From Rhizomonospora bruguierae (GTDB lineage Bacteria > Actinomycetota > Actinomycetes > Mycobacteriales > Micromonosporaceae), in contig NZ_BBQH01000016.1 of NCBI RefSeq assembly GCF_018397995.1, positions 62,001-126,000 of the forward strand: 64,000 nt of DNA, in the 5' to 3' direction. Each line of letters begins with the position of its first letter. Positions within the stretch are counted from its first letter, which is position 1. The position numbers were made by a program, and so were the translations under genes. Below the pieces are notes generated by a model. That model was not told the origin of the DNA and searched no databases. It worked only from the letters and a program-made list of their open reading frames with translations. Below are positions 57,800 to 64,000 of the stretch, one piece after another.

Positions 57800-59258
57800 A
57801 GACCGGGCGCTTTCCCTCGACGACCACCTCACGGTCACCTCGATCGCGCTGTCGCTGGACCCGTTCGGCGGGGAGCGCGGCGCGCTGTGGCTGATCGCCT
57901 GGCGGGTGCTCCAGGCGGTGGGCGGCGCCATGCTGATGGCCAACTCCGCCGCGATCATCACGGACGCGTTCGACGCCGCCCAGCGCGGGATGGCCCTCGG
58001 CGTCAACATCGTGGCCGGCATCGCCGGCTCGTTCGTCGGCCTGGTCCTCGGCGGCGTGCTGGCCGAGTGGAACTGGCGCTCGGTGTTCTGGGTCAACGTG
58101 CCCATCGGGCTGCTCGGCACGGCCTGGGCGTACCGGTCGCTGCGCGACACCGGCATCCGGCGCCGCGCCCGCATCGACGGGTGGGGCAACCTCACCTTCG
58201 CGGTCGGCCTCACCGCGCTGCTCGCCGCCATCACCTACGGCATCCAGCCGTAGACCGACCCGTGGGTGCTGGCCGGCCTGATCGGCGGCACCGCCCTGCT
58301 GGTCCTGTTCGTGGTCGTCGAACTGCGCGTGCCCGAGCCGATGTTCCCGCTCAGGCTGTTCCGCAGCGCCGCGTTCAGCAGCGGCAACGCCGCCGGCCTG
58401 CTCGGCTCGGTGGCCCGGGGCGGCCTGCAGTTCATGCTCATCATCTGGCTCCAGGGCATCTGGTTGCCGCTGCACGGCTACGACTACGCCGAAACCCCGC
58501 TGTGGGCCGGCATCTACCTGCTGCCGCTGACCGTCGGCTTCCTCGCCGCCGGCCCGCTGGCCGGCCACCTGTCCGACCGGTTCGGCGCCCGCCTGTTCGC
58601 GGCCGGCGGCCTGCTGCTGATGGCCGCCTCGTTCGCCGGGCTGCTGCTGATTCCCAGCGACTTCCGGTACTGGGTCTTCGCGGTGCTGGTCTTCCTGAAC
58701 GGCCTCGGCGGCGGGCTGTTCGCCGCGCCGAACACGGCGCTGATCATGTCCAGCGCCCCGGCGCACCTGCGCGGGGTGGCCTCCGGCATGCGCGCCACGT
58801 TCCAGAACGCCGGCATGGTGCTGTCGATCGGCGTGTTCTTCTCGCTGATGGTCGCCGGCCTGGCCAACTCCCTGCCGGGCGCGCTCGACTCCGGCCTCAC
58901 CGCACAGGGGGTACCCGCCCCGGCCGCGCACGCGATCGCCCAACTTCCCCCGGTCGGGACCCTGTTCGCCGCGTTTCTCGGGTACAACCCGATCCAGCAA
59001 CTGCTCGGCAGCACCGTGCTGGACGCCCTGCCGGCCGCCAACGCGCACGTGCTGACCGGCCGGGAGTTCTTCCCGCACCTGATCTCCGAGCCGTTCCACC
59101 AGGGCCTGGTGATCGTGTTCTGGCTGGCCATCGTGATGGCCCTGGTCGCGGCCGCCGCGTCGCTGGCCACGCCGAAGGGCCGTCCGGCGGGCGACCCGGT
59201 CACCCGCTCGGCCGAGCGGGCGGACGAGGTCGCCGGCGCCCAGCCGCTCGCCCCGTGA
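57800..59258 (+). pseudogene. Broken MFS drug exporter (EmrB/QacA type): N-terminal truncation and in-frame TAG
   Basis: The first about 80 residues, including helices 1-2 and motif A, are missing: just after MarR and a leftover AGGAG, the frame enters mid-protein (TSIALSLDPFGGERGALWLI). Motif C region VGGAMLMANSAAIITDAF is intact. At 58251-58253 a TAG interrupts the frame right after ITYGIQP, where relatives usually continue with Tyr, so TAC to TAG is likely. After it the same frame runs to 59258 with the other helices intact. Two independent lesions make it non-functional unless a downstream GTG (58266) is used for a useless half. Confidence 0.87.
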
Positions 59259-59405
59259 CCGGCGTCGCCGAACCGACCCGCGACCGCTGAAGCGGCCGCC
59301 TGGCCAACCCTCCGAGGGGCGCGACTTCGTGGCCCGGATCACGTGAGACTCGGCCCGGCGGGGGTACTGCGAGCCGGAAGGTGATCGTCGGAGGGAGATC
59401 CCAGC

Positions 59406-60011
59406 ATGGCCGGCACCAAGCTCGCCGTCATCTACTACTCGTCAACCGGCACGGTGCACGCGATGGCGGAGCGGTTGGCCGCCGCGGGCGAGAAGGCCGG
59501 CGCCACGGTACGGCTGCGTCAGGTGGCCGAACTCGCCCCGGCGGAGGCCATCGCCTCCAACGCGGCCTGGAGCCAGCACTTCGACCGGACCAAGGACGAA
59601 CCGCGGGCCACCGCCGACGACATCGTCTGGGCGGACGCGGTGCTGCTGGGCAGCCCCACCCGGTACGGGAACATCGCCAGCCAGCTCAAGCAGTTCCTGG
59701 ACACGCTCGGCCCACAGTGGACGCAGGGCTTGCTCGCGGACAAGGTGTACGCCGGCTTCACCGCGACGATGACCGCGCACGGCGGGCAGGAGACCACGCT
59801 GCTCGCCCTGTACAACACGATCTACCACTTCGGCGGCATCATCGTGCCGCCCGGGTACACCGACCCGCTCAAGTTCGCCGACGGCAACCCGTACGGCGTC
59901 TCGCACGTGACCGGCGGCAACAACGACGAGCCGCTGACCGACGTGCAGTACGCCGCGCTGGACCACCTGACCGAGCGGGTCCTGCGGATCGCCGCGAAGC
60001 TGCGGGACTGA
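59406..60011 (+). CDS. wrbA: NAD(P)H:quinone oxidoreductase, WrbA type
   Basis: 201 residues. The FMN-binding loop YYSSTGTVHAMAERLAAA, the WrbA-specific SPTRYGNIASQLKQFLD and GFTATMTAHGGQETTLL are all present. It reduces quinones by two electrons, avoiding semiquinone radicals. GGAGGGAG precedes ATG 59406. Monocistronic, convergent with helD. Confidence 0.95.
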   Translation: MAGTKLAVIYYSSTGTVHAMAERLAAAGEKAGATVRLRQVAELAPAEAIASNAAWSQHFDRTKDEPRATADDIVWADAVLLGSPTRYGNIASQLKQFLDTLGPQWTQGLLADKVYAGFTATMTAHGGQETTLLALYNTIYHFGGIIVPPGYTDPLKFADGNPYGVSHVTGGNNDEPLTDVQYAALDHLTERVLRIAAKLRD

Positions 60012-60081
60012 CCGGGCCGCGGGCTCGGCCGCCTCATCGCGCCGGTCCGCCCCGCGGCGCCGACCGCGTGATCCGTCCGCG

Positions 60082-60102
60082 GCCGGCGCCCTCCGCGCCG
60101 GC
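60082..60102. terminator. GC hairpin between wrbA and helD
   Basis: GCCGGCGC (60082-60089) pairs perfectly with GCGCCGGC (60095-60102) around a 5-base loop. There is no T-tract, but it sits between two convergent stops, where a shared terminator is expected. Confidence 0.35.
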
Positions 60103-62438
60103 TACCGGCCGTGATCCTCACCCGTGTGCAGGATCCCGAGGCGCTGGGTGGGGCGGGTTAGCGCGACGTACAGGTCGCCCTCGCCGCGCGGCGACTCGGC
60201 GGCGATCGCGGCCGGGTCGACGACGATGACGCCGTCGAACTCCAGCCCCTTCGCCTGCCGGACGGTCAGCACCACCACCCGGTTCTCCAGGTCCGCCGCG
60301 TCGCCGGTGGCCGACTCGGGCACCGCGTCGGCCACCGCCCGGCCCAGGTCGTCCAGGCGGCGCACCGGCACCAGCACGCCGAGCCGGCCCTCGCCGACCG
60401 CGTCCGCCTCCTTGCGGACCGCCTCGACCAGTTCGCCGGCCAGCTCGCCCGGTGCGACGGCGCGCCGCCACGGCTGCACCCCGGTCGAGCGGACCGAGCG
60501 GGGCGGCCGCGCGTCCGGGTCGATGCGGGCCAGCACCGGCGCCGCCAGCGCCATGATCTCGGCCGGCGTCCGGTAGTTGACGGTCAGCTCCGCCAGCCGC
60601 CAGCGCGTCGACACGTACGGCTCCAGCACCTGCCCCCACGAGGTGGTGCCGGCCGGGTCGCCGGTCTGCGCCACGTCGCCGACGACCGTCATGGACCGGC
60701 TCGGGCAGCGCCGCATCAGCAGCCGCCACGCCATCGCGGACAGTTCCTGCGCCTCGTCCACGATGATGTGCCCGAACGCCCAGCGCCGGTCGGCCGCGGC
60801 CCGCTCCGCGGCCGTGCGCCGGTCCGCTGCCTCCTGCCGCTCGCCCAGCCGGCTCGCGTCGATCAGGTCCGTCGCGGTGAGGATCTCCGGGTCGATCTCG
60901 TCCTCGACGTCGATCGGCCGGGAGCCGTGCAGGATCTCCAGCGCGCCCTCCGCGTACGCGGTGCGCTGGCGCCGCCGCCGCTCCGCCAGCACGGCGGCGT
61001 CCCGGTCGTCGTCGCCGAGCAACTCGGCCGCCTCGTCCAGCAGCGGCACGTCCGCGGGCGTCCACAGGGGATTCCGGCGGACCAGCGACGCACGCTCCTC
61101 ATCGGACAGTTGCGGCGCCGCGGCGGCGATCCGCTCCGGCGACGCGTACAGCTCGGCCAGCAGCCGCTGCGGCGTGAGGACCGGCCACAGCCAGTCCAGT
61201 GCCGTCTGCACGCCGGGATCGGCGGACAGCTCGCGGCGGAACTCCGCCAGATCCGCCTCGGCGAGCAACTGCGGATCGCCCGGCGCGTCGTCGCCGCCCA
61301 GCGGATCGTCCGCGTACGGGTCCGTGCCGATCTTCTCGGCCAGCCGGAGCGAGAGCGCGTGCACGATCTCCCGGTCGAACGCGGAGCGCGCCTGGTTGTG
61401 CGGCCACCCCGTCCGGCGGGCCCGCTCCCGCGCCGCCGCGCAGGTCGCCCGGTCCAGCTGCAGCGTGTCCCGCTGCAGCGTGCCCTGGTCGATGACGATC
61501 TCCAGCGCGTCGTCGGGCAGCCGCTGCCGGTCCCGCACCGCCGTGGCGAGCACCTCCGCCATCACCGGACGACCCTTGAGCTCCGCGACCCCGTCGGGCT
61601 CGGCGTGGTACGCCTCGACCCCCGGGTACAGGCCGCCGAGCGTGCGCAGCAGGACGCCGGTCTCGGCCAGCGCGGGCAGCACCTGCGAGATGTACCGCAG
61701 GAACGTCGCGTTCGGGCCCACCACCAGCACGCCGCGGGTCGACAACTCCCGCCGGTACGTGTAGAGCAGGTACGCCGCCCGGTGCAGCGCGACAGCCGTC
61801 TTGCCGGTACCCGGCCCGCCCTGCACCACCAGGACCCCGGACATCGGCGCGCGGATGATGCCGTCCTGCTCCGCCTGGATCGTCTCGACGATGTCCCGCA
61901 TCCGGCCGGTCCGGCTCGCGTTCAGCGCCGCGAGCAGCACCGCCTCGCCGGTCACGTCGGTATGCCCGGCCGCCGCCTCCACCGCGGTCAGGTCCAGCAC
62001 CTCGTCGTCCAGCGCCACGACCTTGCGCCCCGCCGTGCGGATGTGCCGGCGCCGCCGCACCCCCTCCGGCGCCGCCGCCGTCGCCAGGTAGAACGGCCGC
62101 GCCGCCGGCGCCCGCCAGTCCACCAGCAGCGGCTCGTACCCCGAATCCTCGTCGAACAGCCCGATCCGCCCGATGTACCGCCGCTCGTCCGGCCCCTTGT
62201 CGAAGTCCAGCCGGCCGAAGCACAGCCCGCTCTCCACCGCGTCCAGCTGGGCCACCTGCTCGGTGTACATGCCGGTCGTGCTCTCCCGCTGCGAGCGCTC
62301 CTGCTGTGTACCGCCGGTCTGCCGCAACGCCGCGGCCAACCGGTCGGCGGCCTGATCCCGCATCGCGTCCAGCCGCCCGTACAGGCGGGTGACGTACCGC
62401 TGCTCGTCGTTGAGGTCGCTGGCGGAGGTGCTTGACAA
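60102..62438 (-). CDS. helD: HelD/HelR-type RNA polymerase-recycling ATPase
   Basis: 778 residues from TTG 62438, supported by AGGGAG 6 bp upstream. The N-terminal coiled coil (about 1-80) is the arm that enters the RNA polymerase secondary channel. Walker A is VQGGPGTGKTAVALHRAAYL (about residue 210), motif II IIVDEAQELS, motif III VVGDVAQTG and motif VI VALTRPTQRLGIL. HelD removes stalled RNA polymerase from DNA; the HelR form in streptomycetes also displaces rifampicin. Which type this is cannot be settled here, and no rifampicin-associated element is evident upstream. A possible minus-strand -10, TACGAT, lies at 62453-62458. Confidence 0.88.
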   Translation of the reverse strand: MSSTSASDLNDEQRYVTRLYGRLDAMRDQAADRLAAALRQTGGTQQERSQRESTTGMYTEQVAQLDAVESGLCFGRLDFDKGPDERRYIGRIGLFDEDSGYEPLLVDWRAPAARPFYLATAAAPEGVRRRRHIRTAGRKVVALDDEVLDLTAVEAAAGHTDVTGEAVLLAALNASRTGRMRDIVETIQAEQDGIIRAPMSGVLVVQGGPGTGKTAVALHRAAYLLYTYRRELSTRGVLVVGPNATFLRYISQVLPALAETGVLLRTLGGLYPGVEAYHAEPDGVAELKGRPVMAEVLATAVRDRQRLPDDALEIVIDQGTLQRDTLQLDRATCAAARERARRTGWPHNQARSAFDREIVHALSLRLAEKIGTDPYADDPLGGDDAPGDPQLLAEADLAEFRRELSADPGVQTALDWLWPVLTPQRLLAELYASPERIAAAAPQLSDEERASLVRRNPLWTPADVPLLDEAAELLGDDDRDAAVLAERRRRQRTAYAEGALEILHGSRPIDVEDEIDPEILTATDLIDASRLGERQEAADRRTAAERAAADRRWAFGHIIVDEAQELSAMAWRLLMRRCPSRSMTVVGDVAQTGDPAGTTSWGQVLEPYVSTRWRLAELTVNYRTPAEIMALAAPVLARIDPDARPPRSVRSTGVQPWRRAVAPGELAGELVEAVRKEADAVGEGRLGVLVPVRRLDDLGRAVADAVPESATGDAADLENRVVVLTVRQAKGLEFDGVIVVDPAAIAAESPRGEGDLYVALTRPTQRLGILHTGEDHGR

Positions 62439-62460
62439 ACCCGGCTCCCTGTATCGTAAA

Positions 62461-62496
62461 ATGATGCGACGTAAGGCCGGCTGTGCCGTGCCTTAG
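62461..62496 (+). other. Possible short leader peptide (MMRRKAGCAVP)
   Basis: ATG ATG starts an 11-codon ORF ending in TAG 62494-62496, 25 bp before an intrinsic terminator. A TTGACA (62432-62437) and TAAAAT (62457-62462) pair upstream has 19-bp spacing. There is no ribosome-binding site, so translation would be leaderless. Confidence 0.3.
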
Positions 62497-62521
62497 CGTT
62501 TTGAACGTCTCAGCGTACCCG

Positions 62522-62545
62522 AACCCCGCCCGGCATGGCGGGGTT
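62522..62545 (+). terminator. Intrinsic terminator between helD and dinB
   Basis: AACCCCGCC (62522-62530) pairs with GGCGGGGTT (62537-62545): a perfect 9-bp stem with a 6-base loop, followed by CTTTCGTCTTCCC on the plus strand. No annotated plus-strand gene ends here, so it terminates either a short RNA starting near 62465 or readthrough. The rest of the 312-bp gap (62439-62750) holds only GC-rich direct repeats around GTCGGC and CTCGCG. Confidence 0.7.
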
Positions 62546-62750
62546 CTTTCGTCTTCCCTTCCGCTCCACGGCGCCGGCCCGTGGCGCGCACCAGCCCGGT
62601 CGTATCGGCTCGCGAATGCATTGACTCACGCCGGTATTCTCGCGCGTGCGTCGGCCCGAGCGCGTCGGCTCGCGTGCTCGCTTGCTCGCGTGTCGGGCGG
62701 CGCGAGGCGGCGTGGCGGAAGTGTCGGGGGGTGGGCCTAGGGTCCCAGCC

Positions 62751-63257
62751 ATGAGCACACCACAGACGCTTACCGGCGAGCGCGCCGATCTGGTGCAGAC
62801 GCTGGGCCGGCACCGTGGCTTCCTCCGGCACACCTGCCGGGATCTGACCGATGAGCAGGCCGCGCTGCGCACCACGGCCAGCGAGCTGTGCCTCGGCGGG
62901 CTGATCAAGCACGTGGCGGTCACCGAACGGCGGTGGATGCGCTTCGCGGTGGGCGGGGCGGAGGCGATGGCGGCCGAGCCGATCGACGACTGGGCCGGCA
63001 ACTTCCGGATGGCCGCGGGCGAGACGCTGGCCGGCCTGCTCACGGGGTACGAGCAGGTGGCCCGGGAGACGGACGCCCTGGTCGCCACGCTGGACCTGAA
63101 CACCGCGCATCCGCTGCCGCAAGCACCCTGGTTCGAGCCGGGCGCGAGCTGGTCGGTGCGGCGGGTGCTGCTGCACCTCATCGCCGAGACCTCGCAGCAC
63201 GCCGGGCACGCCGACATCCTCCGTGAGTCGCTCGACGGAGCCAAGACCATGGGTTAG
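62751..63257 (+). CDS. DinB-family metalloprotein
   Basis: 168 residues. The DinB four-helix-bundle metal ligands are visible: His in LIKHVAVTERRW and two His in HLIAETSQHAGHADIL. In actinomycetes these proteins are mycothiol-dependent S-transferases or of unknown function; the mycothiol link is inferred. ATG 62751 with a weak upstream site. Confidence 0.88.
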   Translation: MSTPQTLTGERADLVQTLGRHRGFLRHTCRDLTDEQAALRTTASELCLGGLIKHVAVTERRWMRFAVGGAEAMAAEPIDDWAGNFRMAAGETLAGLLTGYEQVARETDALVATLDLNTAHPLPQAPWFEPGASWSVRRVLLHLIAETSQHAGHADILRESLDGAKTMG

Positions 63258-63345
63258 CGCCTTCCCCGCCGATCGGTGGCGTTTGTGGTGCCGCGCGGCC
63301 GGGTAGGGCTCACCGTCGAAGGCATGGACGGCGAACGGCGGGTTG

Positions 63346-64000
63346 ATGGTGGCCGGTGGGGCCGGGCGGTCGATACGGACGCTGGGTGGGCGGTACCAGC
63401 TCGACCGGCGGATCGGCGTGGGCGGCATGTCCGAGGTGTGGCGCGCCCACGACCCGGTGCTGGACCGCCCCGTGGCGGTGAAGCTGATGACACCCGTCCA
63501 CGCCGCCGACGCGGGCGGGGTGGACGCCTACGCGCTCATCCGGGCCGAGGCGCGGACCGTGGCGCGGCTGAGCCACCCGAACATCGCGGGCGTGCACGAC
63601 TTCGGGACGGTGCCGGTCACGCCCGGCCGACCCGCGCCGTACATCGTGATGGAGCTGCTGGAGGGTCGCACGCTCGGCGCGCTGCTGACGGCCGGCCCGC
63701 TGGACTGGCGCATCGCGGTGCGCATCTGCGCGGAGGTGAGCGCGGCGCTGGCCGCGGCGCACGGCAACGGGATCGTGCACCGGGACGTGAAGCCCGCGAA
63801 CGTCATGCTCACCGCGGCCGGGGTGAAGGTGCTCGACTTCGGCATCGCCGCGGTGCTCGACCGGGCCGACGACGAGCCGGACGGCAAGGTGGTCGGCACC
63901 CCCGCGTTCGTGCCGCCGGAGCGGTTCGCCGGCGCGCCGGCCACGCCCGCCACCGACACGTACGCGCTCGGCGTCATGCTGTACCTGTCGCTGACGGGCT
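63346..64000 (+). CDS. Serine/threonine protein kinase, C-terminus cut by window edge
   Basis: The first about 218 residues are visible. A PknB-like kinase domain starts at once: LDRRIGVGGMSEVWRAHD (Gly loop), VAVKLMTP (Lys), HRDVKPANVML (catalytic loop), VLDFGIAAVL (DFG), GTPAFVPPERFAG (APE-like) and DTYALGVMLYL. All catalytic residues are intact. The part that would show a transmembrane segment or PASTA domains is outside the window. ATG 63346 fits the usual N-terminus. Confidence 0.92.
   Translation, partial: MVAGGAGRSIRTLGGRYQLDRRIGVGGMSEVWRAHDPVLDRPVAVKLMTPVHAADAGGVDAYALIRAEARTVARLSHPNIAGVHDFGTVPVTPGRPAPYIVMELLEGRTLGALLTAGPLDWRIAVRICAEVSAALAAAHGNGIVHRDVKPANVMLTAAGVKVLDFGIAAVLDRADDEPDGKVVGTPAFVPPERFAGAPATPATDTYALGVMLYLSLTG

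Noticed and set aside
62483-62740. An 85-residue plus-strand ORF between helD and dinB
   Set aside because: It runs through the intrinsic terminator and a repeat-rich stretch, shows no family pattern, and its composition looks like random high-GC coding.
62439-62750. Rifampicin-associated element upstream of helD
   Set aside because: I could not find a convincing 19-bp inverted repeat of that type; the only strong hairpin is the plus-strand terminator.

Overview
The window is very GC-rich (clearly above 70% by eye), with frequent GTG and TTG starts, short intergenic gaps and many 4-bp ATGA or GTGA overlaps. The gene families (HelD/HelR-type RNA polymerase helicase, M1 aminopeptidase N, NarL-type two-component systems, PknB-type kinase, several LacI regulators, GH95, GH55, GH51 and AA10 carbohydrate enzymes) point to a filamentous, polysaccharide-degrading actinomycete, most likely of the Micromonosporaceae. 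This is chromosomal sequence. I see no rRNA, tRNA, CRISPR array, transposase, phage or plasmid gene.

Layout. 0-5.8 kb: the start of a tandem universal stress protein (cut by the window edge), an L,D-transpeptidase lipoprotein, aminopeptidase N and an MFS transporter. 5.8-6.7 kb: a scar where remnants of a sugar-binding protein and a GH38 alpha-mannosidase meet tail to tail. 6.8-15 kb: a SAM-hydrolase-like protein, then a tight operon (PoxB-like thiamine diphosphate enzyme, GlcD/GlcF-like flavin/iron-sulfur oxidoreductase, SCP2-like protein, glycogen-debranching enzyme). 15-17.2 kb: a zinc-ribbon membrane protein and an SPFH protein resembling Bacillus YdjG/YdjI. 17.4-22.1 kb: class I amidotransferase, TauE/SafE exporter, a FluC/CrcB pair, a DUF2156 lysyltransferase-like protein and a small membrane protein. 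22.2-25.8 kb: three decayed genes (alpha/beta hydrolase, F5/8C-GH64 glucanase, UbiA prenyltransferase) around an intact LacI regulator and a GtrA protein.

25.8-35.7 kb: erythromycin-esterase family protein, GH95 fucosidase, a GGDEF protein with a repeat insertion, a ribokinase, an AA10-CBM2 polysaccharide monooxygenase, a polysaccharide deacetylase and a DUF1992 protein. 35.8-42.9 kb: zinc-finger (anti-sigma-like) membrane protein, type II NADH dehydrogenase, fused PabA-PabB, dihydrolipoyl dehydrogenase and a TetR regulator. 42.9-49.7 kb: a GH55 beta-1,3-glucanase with two F5/8C domains, a deletion-scarred sugar ABC locus, a GH51 arabinofuranosidase with its divergent LacI regulator, and a spermidine-synthase-like protein. 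49.8-57.8 kb: an aldo/keto reductase plus SDR pair that fits L-fucose oxidation, a two-component system facing an ABC transporter, a GT-C glycosyltransferase, a single-domain USP and a MarR regulator. 57.8-64 kb: a broken MFS exporter, WrbA, HelD, a possible leader/terminator element, a DinB protein and the start of a serine/threonine kinase.

Functional themes are extracellular polysaccharide use (beta-1,3-glucan, arabinan, fucosylated glycans, cellulose or chitin), controlled by LacI-type regulators with visible palindromic operators, and central redox metabolism. The most unusual property is gene decay. At least seven carbohydrate or transport genes survive only as fragments with internal deletions and frameshifts, while their neighbours are intact. 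I did not find a clear candidate for a wholly new system. The best leads are a duplicated 71-bp intergenic element with perfect 10-bp terminal inverted repeats, the YdjG/YdjI-like pair, in-frame DNA repeat insertions in the GGDEF and PabA-PabB genes, and a short ORF plus intrinsic terminator beside helD.
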